A stretch of 38,857 nucleotides of DNA from Moraxellaceae bacterium (GTDB lineage Bacteria; Pseudomonadota; Gammaproteobacteria; Pseudomonadales; Moraxellaceae). The stretch lies in contig SECL01000031.1 in the NCBI GenBank assembly GCA_004173455.1, positions 1-38,857 on the forward strand, read 5' to 3'. Shown in pieces: positions 1-8,792 of the stretch (within the stretch, counting starts at the first letter, position 1; each line of letters begins with the position of its first letter). The position numbers and the translations under genes are program-made. A model generated the notes under the pieces. The model made no database searches, was not told where the DNA came from, and was given only the letters and a program-made list of their open reading frames with translations.

Positions 1-60
1 TGATTTGATATCGGTATATTTCATGCTGTTATTATAGTTGAAAGTCATACAATTTTTAGC

Positions 61-94
61 TCAAAAGATGATCAATACATTGATCATCTTTTGA
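61..94. terminator. Perfect 15-bp inverted repeat, probable terminator of the DUF4279 gene
   Basis: Arms at 61-75 and 80-94 are exact reverse complements around a 4-base loop (TACA). The hairpin lies about 20 bases past the stop codon at 115 of the minus-strand DUF4279 reading frame. The arms end in runs of four T on either strand, so it could act in both directions. No long U-tract follows, so efficiency is uncertain. Confidence 0.5.
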
Positions 95-114
95 TTTATG
101 CAAGAGATCTATTA

Positions 115-513
115 TTAAAATAAATCGTTAAAATAAAAATCAATATCCAGATCAGTACCCAGCGTGGCCAGACGTGTCATGAGCCTTGCTGAAAAATGTC
201 GGTGATGGGGATTGGCAACATAGCCATTAGCACTGATTCCAAATTCAATATGATAATCCTGCGCCATTTGCCAAAGTTGTGCCTGTCGGCTTTCTAATAG
301 ATCTAATAAGGCTTCTACATGCTCAACAATGCAGGCAGTTGCTGGCATACCAGATTTAATTTCAATTCTACTGATGGTTTGATAGATCGGCTGCTGGCTT
401 ACAGGATGATAGCGTCTGGTGTCCCCTTTGTTATATTGTTTTTCACTCGGCAGGTTAATCAGGGCTTGTAGTTGATCACTGCTGTATAAGGCAGAGCTAA
501 TGTAAAAACTGGC
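115..513 (-). pseudogene. Second DUF4279 domain, cut off by an in-frame amber codon
   Basis: Reading on in the same frame past the TAG at 514-516 gives 132 further codons that form a DUF4279-like domain. It starts around ASFYISSALYS, contains LPSEKQYNKGD, and ends with the family-like tail LATLGTDLDIDFYF. No ATG, GTG or TTG lies between the TAG and a methionine at 348. Starting there would remove about 55 residues, including the first strands of the domain. The stretch therefore looks like the C-terminal half of a two-domain protein that lost its connection by a nonsense mutation, unless the TAG is read through or is a sequencing error. The domain's function is unknown. Confidence 0.6.
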
Positions 514-972
514 CTATTCACCTGTTTGCTGCGGGAGTAAAGTAGGTGCCGATATCTTGGTGTAGGGAAAATCATGCCCATCGTCTGCATCCCGATAACC
601 GTGCAAATGAAATGCTGTGTTTAAACGCGCTAAAATCCGGATATGGTCACGATTTAGATAAAAGCCTGCATTCTGGTAGTTTGCACCATGTGTCACCACA
701 TGCAAGGTACGCTGTAGGGTATCAGGTATATTAGTGAGCGATACCGTGAGATGCTTTAGGGATGACCACCAGAATTCAGCCGTATCTAGTTCCAGCAAGC
801 CCAGATTAATCCGGATACACATATGCTCAAACAGGTAGCGGTCTTCGGCAATTTCCCCGGCATTCCATCCTTCTGCACGCGGTAATTGATATTGCTCTAT
901 GAGTTGTGACGCATCACCTTCGCCTGTAATAGTCAGGTAGCCATAGTGATAAGCCAGCTGATTGTCTGACAT
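514..972 (-). CDS. DUF4279-like domain protein (N-terminal half of a split two-domain gene)
   Basis: This is a 152-residue soluble protein starting MSDNQLAYHYGYL. I chose the ATG at 972 because an AAGGATAAGAGG Shine-Dalgarno stretch lies just upstream; an ATG at 1032 would overlap the preceding gene's end. The N-terminal part (YLTITGEGDASQLIEQYQLP, then WNAGE) lines up with the start of the domain encoded after the stop codon (FYISS, QLQALINLP, YNKGD), so the two are tandem copies of one fold. It ends in TAG at 514-516, with the second domain continuing in the same frame. The family's role is unknown. The upstream neighbour is a YcgN-type gene on the same strand, with no clear functional link. 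Confidence 0.6.
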   Translation of the reverse strand: MSDNQLAYHYGYLTITGEGDASQLIEQYQLPRAEGWNAGEIAEDRYLFEHMCIRINLGLLELDTAEFWWSSLKHLTVSLTNIPDTLQRTLHVVTHGANYQNAGFYLNRDHIRILARLNTAFHLHGYRDADDGHDFPYTKISAPTLLPQQTGE

Positions 973-1019
973 CCTCTTATCCTTAAGAAAATTATTGTTT
1001 TTTATCAGTCTGCAAAAAT

Positions 1020-1517
1020 CTAGCGCACCCACTTCACCACATATTCCTCAATATCATTCGGATCAATGTCCTTTTCAGAAATACAGCGCCCAGCCGCAGA
1101 CTTCTTGGCGGGAATATCCGATTGGCGCTTGCCAGTGATCAGCGGATGCCAGTCCGGCAAATCCAGCCCCAGTTGCACGCGCTTATAGCCACAACTTTTA
1201 GGCAACCAGTGTAACTGCGGAACCAGTTTGGGCGTGAGTTGCAGGCAATCCGGCACAAACTGCTTGCGGTTGGCATAGTCACTGCACTGCGCGGTTTGGG
1301 TATCCAGCAACTGGCAGGCCACTTTGGTATACACCACCTGTCCGCTGTCTTCATCTTCCAGCTTGACCAGACAACACAGCCCACAGCCGTCACACAATGC
1401 TTCCCACTCGGCCGCAGTTAACTGCTCCAGCGAATAATGCTTCCAGAATTTTTCACGCAAACCGGAGTTGGGCGAGAGAACGGCGCTAGGCGCTGAGCGA
1501 TGGTCGGTCACAGGCAT
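1020..1517 (-). CDS. ycgN: YcgN/UPF0260 family cysteine-cluster protein
   Basis: This 165-residue cytoplasmic protein has a CxxCxxCC cluster (Cys42, 45, 48, 49), followed by a cysteine in VACQLL, one in AQCSDY and one in VPDCLQL. That is the spacing of the UPF0260/YcgN family, predicted to bind zinc or an iron-sulfur centre. The biochemical role is not established. Length is slightly above the usual ~150 residues because of a variable N-terminus. No good ribosome site precedes the ATG at 1517, so a TTG about 20 codons further in (LREKFWKHY) remains possible. The DUF4279 gene follows 47 bases downstream, so the two may be cotranscribed. Confidence 0.8.
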   Translation of the reverse strand: MPVTDHRSAPSAVLSPNSGLREKFWKHYSLEQLTAAEWEALCDGCGLCCLVKLEDEDSGQVVYTKVACQLLDTQTAQCSDYANRKQFVPDCLQLTPKLVPQLHWLPKSCGYKRVQLGLDLPDWHPLITGKRQSDIPAKKSAAGRCISEKDIDPNDIEEYVVKWVR

Positions 1518-1824
1518 TTAAGTTGTAAAAAAAGAGCTGTCAGCATAACAAATTTTTCTCACCCGCGATTCAATCGTGCAAAAATATCCGGTCAAAAAGT
1601 TGCCTGTGTATTGATCAAATTGTGGGTTTTTAAATAATAAAATAGGCTGATAAAAGCTCAATGAGTTGTTTTTAGGTCAAAAAATGCATGACCCTGTCTT
1701 CATTTTATGCACATAATTCACTGCACGAAAAATTTCTTTTCGTTGCAATGTAAAAATGCACTGTTATGGCGTGTTACGCCGCTTGATCAGTAACGCAGGA
1801 TTTTAAAATTGACGGAGTCATACA
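1518..1824. other. AT-rich intergenic region upstream of the adhesin gene
   Basis: This 307-base gap separates two divergent genes and must hold the promoters of both. A GACGGAGTC ribosome site lies just before the adhesin ATG at 1825. I see no ORF and no clear hairpin. The long leader before the adhesin contains several A/T runs, but I could not pick one promoter with confidence. Confidence 0.4.
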
Positions 1825-4638
1825 ATGAATCATATTTTTAAAAAAGTATGGAATGCATCACTAGGGCAAATGGTGGTGGCTTCTGAGCTGGCAAAAAGTG
1901 GCATGAGTAGCGGCTCTGGTCGTAAGACAAATGCGCAAGGCGTGGTTGCTACGCCAGTGATGCGTCTTTTTAAATATTCTGCTTTGGTGGCCGCTTTAAG
2001 TGGTGTGATGGGTAGTGCCTGGGCAGGGACGGTGTGTGATGTTGATGGCAGTGGAGGGGATGGTGGCAGTACAGCAGTAGGGTTAAAAAACGCATTTGCA
2101 TGTGGCACCAATAATGCTGCCTCAGGTAGTGATAGTACTGCTATAGGAAATAACAATACAGCAGAGAATGCTACAAGTATTGCAATAGGTGTTGGCAATC
2201 AAGCCACAAAAATAGATTCAATTGCATTTGGCCGTGCTAATAAATCACTGGCTATTGCTGCCAGTGCAGTAGGGTATATAAATACTGCATCGGGTGAGTG
2301 GAGTAATGCAGTTGGTGTTTCTAATACGGCATCAAATGAAGGGGCTAATGCAATAGGTGCTTATAATATTGCATCAGGCAAATACAGTAGTGCAATTGGT
2401 TATGGCAATGTTGTATCGGGTAACTCTAGTAGTGCTTTTGGTTTTGAGAGTAAAGCAACCCATAATAACGCAACTGCTATCGGATATCACGCCGAAACAG
2501 ATCGAGCCAATAGTATTTCCGTAGGTAAAGCAGGGGCAGAAAACCAGATTACTTTTGTGGCAGCTGGAACTCAAGCAACCGATGCAGTCAATAAAGGTCA
2601 GTTAGACCTAGTTGATACCAAGGTAAACAAGGGTCTAAAAGTCAAAGCCAATAATGGGGCAGTTGATACTTTAGTACTGGGCGATACCTTAACTCTGGCT
2701 GATGGTACCAATACAACAGTAGCGTATGATGCAGCTTCTAATACTTATAAAACCAATATTGCCGCTGCACCAGTATTTGCAGGGCAGGTAACAGCAGCCA
2801 GTTTTAAAGCAGGGAATGTTATTGTTGCGAATAATAAAATTACAGGATTAACCGCGGGGACGGCCAATACCGATGCAGTGAATGTGTCCCAGCTTTATCC
2901 TTTGGCCACTGCCTTAGGTGGCGGTGCAAATTTTTCAGGTGGGGTATTTACAGCGCCCACTTATAGCATTCAAAACAAAAATTATAGCAATGTAGGTGCT
3001 GCGCTGGGTGCGGTGAATCTCAAATTGGATAACCTGCAAACCCAAATAGATGGCTTGCCGGCTGGTGTAGGCGCAGATGGTAAAAGTGCGTATGAAATTG
3101 CAAAAGGTCTGGATGCAAGCGTTGGTACAGAATCAGAATGGATTGCATCATTAAAAGGTGTCAAAGGTGATACTGGTCTAACAGGCGCTAAGGGCGACAC
3201 AGGCGCACAGGGACTCAAGGGCGATCAAGGTGAGCAGGGTTTAAAGGGCGACACAGGCGCACAAGGCATTCAAGGCGACAAAGGTGATAAGGGCTTAAAG
3301 GGTGATATCGGTCTGACTGGCGCTAAAGGTGATACCGGAGCAGCAGGCAAAGATGGCCTAAACGGTCAGGATGGCTTAAACGGACTTGATGGTTTAAATG
3401 GTAAAGATGGCCTTAATGGTAAAGATGGTCAGGATGGTCAGGATGGAAAAGCTGGCGCGAAAGGCGACAAAGGTGATATCGGTTTAACTGGTGCTAAGGG
3501 CGATAAAGGAGACACTGGCGCTACAGGTGCGCAGGGTATTCAGGGTGCAAAAGGCGACAAAGGGGATCAGGGCATTGCTGGTCTTGATGGTAAAAATGGC
3601 CTCGATGGTGTTAATGGTAAGGACGGCAAAGATGCCTTTGGTCTTGCGGTTGAAAAAGGCTTTAAAGGCAATGAACAGGATTGGCTGGATTCACTTAAAG
3701 CAGCTGGTTTAAGTGAAGATGCTGTCCGCTCTATTGCAGATACAGGTGACCAGCACGTTATCAATGAAACCAGAACCTATATTGATCAAAAAGTGGCTGA
3801 TATGGACAACCCCTATTTTGATGCACAGGGGGAAGCCGATATTGATGACAGCCAGCGTGCCAAAGCCGGCGGTAAATCTTCCATTGCCATTGGTCAGGGG
3901 GCACAGGCCAATGGCAATCAATCCATTAGTATTGGCACGGGTAATCAGGTATCAGGCGATCATTCTGGTGCCATAGGTGATCCAAGTATCGTGACCGGCA
4001 ACAGTAGCTATAGCGTGGGTAATGACAACACGATCAGTGGCGACAACACTTTTGTACTGGGTAATAACGTCACTACCACGGCTAAAAATGCAGTTGTTTT
4101 AGGCAATGATTCTACCTCTGATCGGGACAATAGCGTTTCGGTGGGTGCGACAGGCAAAGAACGCCAGATTATCAATGTCAGGGCAGGAACAGCCGATACT
4201 GATGCCGTCAATGTAAAACAAATGAAAGATGGCAACACAGCGACATTAACGTCTGCTAACGCCCATGCTGATGCTGGCGATGCGACGACACTGGTACAGG
4301 CCAGAGAACATGCAATGCAGATGGGTGCCGAAACGCTGGCCTCTGCGCAAAAATATACCGATAGCAAAGTTGCAGATTTGGAAAAAAGCTTTTCTCGTCT
4401 GGATAAATCAGCCAATGCTGGGGTTGCCAGCGCCTTGGCAATTGGTAATTTGCCGCAACCAACGGGTGTGGGCAAAAATATGCTGTCCATTGGTACAGCC
4501 ACGCACAATGGGGAACAAGCCATTGCCGTGGGAGTGTCTGGCATCACCTCAGACAATAAATATGTCTTAAAAGGTGGTTTTTCGACCAATACTGATCATG
4601 ATGTGAGTACCGCAGTTTCTGTGGGATTTCAGTGGTAA
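1825..4638 (+). CDS. Trimeric autotransporter adhesin (YadA-like) with a collagen-like stalk
   Basis: The 937-residue product is a type Vc secreted surface adhesin. Residues 1-67 form an extended signal peptide: an ESPR start (MNHIFKKVWNASLGQ) and a hydrophobic core ending AWA. YadA-type head repeats of the SxAIG kind run from about 85 to 225, ending in a neck with AGTQATDAVNKGQL. A second neck (AGTANTDAVNVSQL) lies near 350. Residues 445-603 are 53 uninterrupted Gly-X-Y triplets. They are flanked by two related modules: KSAYEIAKGL to EWIASLKG before, and DAFGLAVEKGF to DWLDSLKAAG after. A second head block (about 681-772), a third neck (AGTADTDAVNVKQM), a short coiled coil and a YadA anchor ending FQW follow. 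The final aromatic residue fits BAM recognition. The gene is monocistronic, with a CGGAG ribosome site. Confidence 0.93.
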   Translation: MNHIFKKVWNASLGQMVVASELAKSGMSSGSGRKTNAQGVVATPVMRLFKYSALVAALSGVMGSAWAGTVCDVDGSGGDGGSTAVGLKNAFACGTNNAASGSDSTAIGNNNTAENATSIAIGVGNQATKIDSIAFGRANKSLAIAASAVGYINTASGEWSNAVGVSNTASNEGANAIGAYNIASGKYSSAIGYGNVVSGNSSSAFGFESKATHNNATAIGYHAETDRANSISVGKAGAENQITFVAAGTQATDAVNKGQLDLVDTKVNKGLKVKANNGAVDTLVLGDTLTLADGTNTTVAYDAASNTYKTNIAAAPVFAGQVTAASFKAGNVIVANNKITGLTAGTANTDAVNVSQLYPLATALGGGANFSGGVFTAPTYSIQNKNYSNVGAALGAVNLKLDNLQTQIDGLPAGVGADGKSAYEIAKGLDASVGTESEWIASLKGVKGDTGLTGAKGDTGAQGLKGDQGEQGLKGDTGAQGIQGDKGDKGLKGDIGLTGAKGDTGAAGKDGLNGQDGLNGLDGLNGKDGLNGKDGQDGQDGKAGAKGDKGDIGLTGAKGDKGDTGATGAQGIQGAKGDKGDQGIAGLDGKNGLDGVNGKDGKDAFGLAVEKGFKGNEQDWLDSLKAAGLSEDAVRSIADTGDQHVINETRTYIDQKVADMDNPYFDAQGEADIDDSQRAKAGGKSSIAIGQGAQANGNQSISIGTGNQVSGDHSGAIGDPSIVTGNSSYSVGNDNTISGDNTFVLGNNVTTTAKNAVVLGNDSTSDRDNSVSVGATGKERQIINVRAGTADTDAVNVKQMKDGNTATLTSANAHADAGDATTLVQAREHAMQMGAETLASAQKYTDSKVADLEKSFSRLDKSANAGVASALAIGNLPQPTGVGKNMLSIGTATHNGEQAIAVGVSGITSDNKYVLKGGFSTNTDHDVSTAVSVGFQW
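3157..3633 (+). repeat. Collagen-like Gly-X-Y repeat region inside the adhesin
   Basis: These bases encode 53 consecutive Gly-X-Y triplets without interruption. KGD, GLT, GAK, GAQ and GLN triplets dominate and no proline occurs, so any triple helix would rely on Lys/Asp charge pairs rather than imino acids. At the DNA level the region contains repeated units (for example ggcgacacaggcgcaca and ggtaaagatgg), so copy-number slippage is likely. Confidence 0.9.
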
Positions 4639-4719
4639 GTAACTACACCATCCACATTTTTCATCCGTTCATTTGGCCAATTTTTCAGGCTGGATGAGCG
4701 GTTGTGTACAGAGTTTGAT

Positions 4720-5283
4720 TTAGTCCCGCAGTACTTGCCCGCTCACAATATCCCTGATTTTGCTGGGCGCGCTACTTTGCCCTAGTGGCCCATCCAGAAT
4801 AGGCAGTTGCTCACCAAAATAATGCTGAATATCGCTGCTGGTTCTGGCGGGTTGCAAGCCTGCCGGATTGGCACTGGTGGACACAATCGCCCCGCCAAAA
4901 CCATTACAAAGCTGGCGTACCAGTGGATGCGTGGTGACGCGTATCGCCACCCGGTCATGTTGGCCGCTAATCCATGCAGGCACGGCTTTCGTTAAGGGTA
5001 CCAGCCATGTGGTGGCACGCTGTTGTTCAGTAATATTCCAAGATTGCTGCATCTGGGTAATCTGCGCGTGACTCAAACCTTCGAGGAATGGCTGAACTTG
5101 CGCCAGACTGGCCGCAATTAAAATCACACCTTTTTCGATAGGACGATTTTTCAGGTTTAAAATCTGCTCAAAAGCCTGCTGATTATAGGGATCACAGCCC
5201 AGCCCCCAAACTGCTTCGGTGGGATAGGCCAATACCTGTCCAGATTGAAGCGTTTGAATCGCCTGTAAAAGATCAAGCCGCAT
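4720..5283 (-). CDS. tsaC: Threonylcarbamoyl-AMP synthase (TsaC/YrdC family)
   Basis: This 187-residue single-domain protein makes threonylcarbamoyl-AMP from threonine, bicarbonate and ATP, the first step of t6A37 modification of ANN-decoding tRNAs. Family signatures are the early AYPTEAVWGLGCDP strand-loop, the KNRP basic patch (LNLKNRPIEKG) and STSANPAGLQPA near the C-terminus. Length matches the short TsaC form rather than Sua5. It is the last gene of a LysM protein-dprA-tsaC series, starting 49 bases after dprA. The yrdC-dprA pairing is common in proteobacteria. It converges with the adhesin gene. Confidence 0.93.
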   Translation of the reverse strand: MRLDLLQAIQTLQSGQVLAYPTEAVWGLGCDPYNQQAFEQILNLKNRPIEKGVILIAASLAQVQPFLEGLSHAQITQMQQSWNITEQQRATTWLVPLTKAVPAWISGQHDRVAIRVTTHPLVRQLCNGFGGAIVSTSANPAGLQPARTSSDIQHYFGEQLPILDGPLGQSSAPSKIRDIVSGQVLRD

Positions 5284-5332
5284 AATGAACCTGTAAATAT
5301 CGTGATGTCATACTTAAAATTTAAGTCAAAAT

Positions 5333-6571
5333 CTACTGACGGCAACGTTGATATAAACCGCCTTGTTGCACCGCAAAACCCAGCAGTTCCATTTCCATCA
5401 AATGACTGGTCAGGGTCGCCACATCAATGTTGGCGCTATCCACCAGCGCATCCAGACTCAAACCAACCCAGTCCAGCGCCTGATACACCGGTTGTAAGTG
5501 TGCGGGAATTTCTGCGATAGCCGCAATAGGGCGAGCGGGCTTTGGATTGGAAACCGGAACGGATGTTGAAGCAATGGCGGATTCACTGCGCTCAGAAAAC
5601 ACAATCCGGTTATTGTCCTGCGTATCTATAGGGTTTAGGGCAGGCTGTTGTTCCTGCGCCTGCCAGCGCCGTGGTAAGTCCAGTTCATCCACAATCTGTT
5701 GAGGGTCATCCACCAGCATGGCACCATCACGAATCAATTGATGGCAACCCCGACTTTGTTCATTATAAATATGGCCGGGAATGGCAAAGACTTGGCGGTT
5801 TTGTTCCAGTGCCGTTTGTGCGGTAATCAGTGAGCCACTTTTAATGGCTGCTTCGACCACCAGAACGCCCAGCGATAACCCACTCACAATGCGGTTACGA
5901 CGGGGAAAATGATATTCGCGTGCTGGCGTATTGGGCATAAACTCTGAAATAACTGACCCGCCAGATTCAATGATTTGCCAGTACAGTGCCTGATTGGCGC
6001 TGGGATAACACAGGTTTGTGCCGGTACCCATGACCGCAATGGTCTGGCCTTGTCCTGCCTGTAATGCACCCTGATGCGCACTGGCATCAATGCCATGTGC
6101 CAAACCACTGGTGAGTACAAAGCCTTGCTGCGCCAAAGCCTGTGCAAACTGTGCTGCAATCTGCTGGCCAGTTTGGCTGGGCTTGCGGCTACCGACAATA
6201 GCAATTTGCGGCTGGCTTAAGGTATCCAGATTACCCCGCACAAACAAAAAAGGTGGCGGATCGGCTATTTGTTTAAGTTGTCTGGGATAGTGCAGGTCAT
6301 TCAGCGCAAGAACATGGTCCTGCGCATGGTTCAGGCTTCGGATGGCCTGTTCAAACTGGGCGGCAAAGTCCGGATTTTGCTGCCATTCCTGTAGTTTTTT
6401 GGGATGGGCATGATGCAGCCTCAAGGACTGCCACGTAGTGGTGGACGCACGTAAAGCCTGATCGGCACTGCCAAAATGCAGCATGAGCGCCGAAAAGGCG
6501 CTCACAGAGTGCTGCACGACAAACCATAGAGCCAGTTCATCAACCAGCCGCTGCGACCAGCAAATTGCCAT
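5333..6571 (-). CDS. dprA: DNA-processing protein DprA
   Basis: The 412-residue product is the recombination mediator that binds incoming single-stranded DNA and loads RecA during natural transformation. An N-terminal helical region (about 1-80) is followed by the Rossmann-type DprA core. Core motifs are IAIVGSRKPSQTG, LTSGLAHGIDASAHQGAL, FPRRNRIVSGLS and VVEAAIKSGSLITA, ending AIPGHIYNEQSRGCHQLI. The last ~55 residues (LQPVYQALDW onward) fit the winged-helix DprA C-terminal domain. The linker between them (about 300-355) is long and low in conservation. It starts 12 bases after the LysM gene stop, so the two are probably one transcript. Its presence suggests competence. Confidence 0.95.
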   Translation of the reverse strand: MAICWSQRLVDELALWFVVQHSVSAFSALMLHFGSADQALRASTTTWQSLRLHHAHPKKLQEWQQNPDFAAQFEQAIRSLNHAQDHVLALNDLHYPRQLKQIADPPPFLFVRGNLDTLSQPQIAIVGSRKPSQTGQQIAAQFAQALAQQGFVLTSGLAHGIDASAHQGALQAGQGQTIAVMGTGTNLCYPSANQALYWQIIESGGSVISEFMPNTPAREYHFPRRNRIVSGLSLGVLVVEAAIKSGSLITAQTALEQNRQVFAIPGHIYNEQSRGCHQLIRDGAMLVDDPQQIVDELDLPRRWQAQEQQPALNPIDTQDNNRIVFSERSESAIASTSVPVSNPKPARPIAAIAEIPAHLQPVYQALDWVGLSLDALVDSANIDVATLTSHLMEMELLGFAVQQGGLYQRCRQ

Positions 6572-6583
6572 TACTGCAATCCG

Positions 6584-7807
6584 TTATTGCAGTTGGTCGC
6601 TTAAATCACCCAGTGGCGAACGGATTTCATCGTTCACTTTAAGTGGCAGATCACTTTCCAGCACAATGGCATAGCTCACCCGATTAAAGGCACGGAAAAT
6701 CATGGCCATGCCCGTGCGTTCACTCGGCAGCTGAATTTTTTCGCCCGTTTTGGGGTCAGTGGTGATTTCACCTTGTTTATAGATCGCAAAGACCTGACCC
6801 GGGGCAGCACCATCGGCCGTACCACGATCAAACGCCACTACGCTGTTTTTGGCCGCTGAATTGATTGAATCCAGAATACGGATAATGCGGCCACCGCTGG
6901 CAACCTGATCCGGCTGGATAGGATAAAACATATTGGGTAGTGGCGTGGTGTCTTCCAGCATGACGCGATCACCCTTACGCACTTCACCATCAAAACTGCG
7001 AGTCAGTTCGATAGTGGCAATATCGCCATTAATGGCAGTAATCGTGCCGGATGCCACCTGAGACAGTTCGCGTCCCAGATTTTCAACCACTTTGTTATTG
7101 CGGGTAACCACGTAATCGGTGCCTTCGCGATAGACGCCGTATTGCTGGCCAATCACTAGACCCTGACCGCGCACGTAGACCGACTGGCCAGCCGCTGCAA
7201 TCACGCGGTTGTCACGGTTGCCCAGAATATATGGCGTGCCCTCTATTTCTTCGACATTGACCACCCGACTGTGCTTGAGCCAATGCTGGATACTGGACAG
7301 GGAAATAATAGGAATCGCCAGATCCAGTGACTGAACGCGAACCTGCGGTGTCAATTTGACCACTGGCAGACCATTATCACTCATGCGGCGCTCGATTCCG
7401 GCACAGCCATCACCTTCATCACGGCCAACCACTGTACGGCCATTGATCAGGCAGATCAGCAGGCGGTCACCCGGATAAATCCAGTGCGGATTTTTAACAT
7501 GGCGGTTGACTGCCCAGATTTCTGGCCAGCGCCATGGCTTGCTTAAGTAACGGCCGGCAATATCCCACAGCGTATCGCCTTTTTTGACGACATAAACACT
7601 GGGGGCATCAACACGCAGACCCGGCGGTGTATGGTTGGGTGAATCCGCCAAAGCAAAATTCGGAATGGCAAAGGCAACGCCAAGGGCTAAGGAAAGCGCC
7701 AGTAATTTACTTGAGGTTTTGCCAATTTTACGCTGACTTGCAGCCGGTTTTTGTGATGTTTTCATGTGCTTGTTAGAGGCCATATTCATGAACAATACTG
7801 TTCTCAT
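6584..7807 (-). CDS. LysM domain protein encoded upstream of dprA
   Basis: This 407-residue envelope protein has an N-terminal hydrophobic segment (about 33-54, LLALSLALGVAFAIPNFALA) resembling a signal peptide after a basic n-region. One LysM peptidoglycan-binding domain follows (about 72-118, from VVKKGDTLWDIAGRYL to IYPGDRLLI). The remaining ~280 residues are a beta-rich region of unknown function that this gene type shares in proteobacteria, where it neighbours dprA. Three in-frame methionines lie near the start. I kept the first because only it has a Shine-Dalgarno match (AGGGA, 8 bases upstream). It is divergent from def and leads the dprA-tsaC operon. Confidence 0.85.
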   Translation of the reverse strand: MRTVLFMNMASNKHMKTSQKPAASQRKIGKTSSKLLALSLALGVAFAIPNFALADSPNHTPPGLRVDAPSVYVVKKGDTLWDIAGRYLSKPWRWPEIWAVNRHVKNPHWIYPGDRLLICLINGRTVVGRDEGDGCAGIERRMSDNGLPVVKLTPQVRVQSLDLAIPIISLSSIQHWLKHSRVVNVEEIEGTPYILGNRDNRVIAAAGQSVYVRGQGLVIGQQYGVYREGTDYVVTRNNKVVENLGRELSQVASGTITAINGDIATIELTRSFDGEVRKGDRVMLEDTTPLPNMFYPIQPDQVASGGRIIRILDSINSAAKNSVVAFDRGTADGAAPGQVFAIYKQGEITTDPKTGEKIQLPSERTGMAMIFRAFNRVSYAIVLESDLPLKVNDEIRSPLGDLSDQLQ

Positions 7808-7956
7808 TATGATAATCCCTAATACTGAGCGATATACTTTGCGCTATACTATAATACTGCTGGCATAGCCCAACGAAACGCTCCCCCCGTGACAGGTTTA
7901 CAATAAGCGTTTCTTGAAGCGAAGTCCAGCCGCTTTAACCTGAGAATGAGTACTGC

Positions 7957-8487
7957 ATGGCACTTTTACCAATTTTAAATTTCCCGGATCCGCGTTTACG
8001 CACCAAGGCCAAGCCGGTTGAGGTGGTGGACGATCAGATCCGTACGCTGGCCGCTGACATGCTGGAAACCATGTATGCCGCGCCGGGTATTGGACTGGCG
8101 GCTTCACAGGTCGATCGTCACATTGAATTGATTGTGATGGACCTGTCGGAAGAAAAAAACCAGCCCATGGTGTTTATCAATCCCAAAATTACCCCGCTGA
8201 CCCAAGATACCCAGCCTTATGAAGAAGGCTGCCTGTCGGTGCCGCTAATTTTTGACAAGGTGGAGCGTGCGGCACAGGTTAAAATCGAGGCGCTGGATCT
8301 GGACGGCAAGCCGTTTACGCTGGAAGCTGATGGCCTGCTGGCAGTGTGTATCCAGCATGAAATGGATCATCTGGATGGCAAACTGTTTGTGGATTACCTG
8401 TCGCCATTAAAACGCCAGCGCATCCGTGAAAAACTGGCTAAGGCCGAACGAGTGCGTGAAAAAGAAAAAGTCAAAGTGCGCCGTTAA
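7957..8487 (+). CDS. def: Peptide deformylase
   Basis: The 176-residue metalloenzyme removes the formyl group from the N-terminal methionine of new proteins. All three motifs are intact: GIGLAASQ (44-51), EEGCLSVP with metal ligand Cys92, and QHEMDHLDG with His134, catalytic Glu135 and His138. The C-terminal basic helix ([15 protein letters not shown]) is typical of type 1 bacterial enzymes. A TATAAT hexamer at 7850-7855 in the gap to the divergent LysM gene is a plausible -10 box, though no good -35 accompanies it. The usual partner fmt is not downstream; a terminator follows the stop codon. Confidence 0.97.
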   Translation: MALLPILNFPDPRLRTKAKPVEVVDDQIRTLAADMLETMYAAPGIGLAASQVDRHIELIVMDLSEEKNQPMVFINPKITPLTQDTQPYEEGCLSVPLIFDKVERAAQVKIEALDLDGKPFTLEADGLLAVCIQHEMDHLDGKLFVDYLSPLKRQRIREKLAKAERVREKEKVKVRR

Positions 8488-8518
8488 ACTCGTTTGGGTT
8501 TAAATCTGCCCTTAACTT

Positions 8519-8554
8519 AAACGCTGCTTTATATTTTATAGGGCAGCGTTTTTT
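8519..8554 (+). terminator. Rho-independent terminator after def
   Basis: A 9-bp stem (AAACGCTGC at 8519-8527 with GCAGCGTTT at 8543-8551) is followed by a run of T, about 30 bases past the def stop. Confidence 0.8.
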
Positions 8555-8760
8555 AATGGCTAAAATTTCATTTTGATAACTAAAATAAAATCACCTGCAA
8601 GCGATTTTCATCAGCTTAAAGCATGTTGCAATCAGTGTTAAATCAATTAATTAAGCACCTATTAAGTGCTGCCATATAGTTGCTTGTCCTAACAATGCTA
8701 TAGTGCTTGCAGCTATAACACGGGCTGGCTTATCCCTTCACCGCCATCAGAAGCAATGCT

Positions 8761-8792
8761 ATGAAAAAGAAACACTATGAAAAAGAAACGCT
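8761..8792 (+). repeat. 16-bp tandem duplication across the MocR gene start
   Basis: Two copies of ATGAAAAAGAAACRCT (8761-8776 and 8777-8792; R is A in the first, G in the second) are followed by a third partial copy, ATGAAAAA, at 8793. Because the unit is 16 bases, each ATG is in a different frame. The first opens an 11-codon ORF ending in TGA at 8794-8796, the second is the MocR start, and the third is out of frame. Confidence 0.85.

Noticed and set aside
4008-4589. 193-codon minus-strand ORF inside the adhesin gene
   Set aside because: It is the antisense shadow of repetitive head and neck codons, with no ribosome site.
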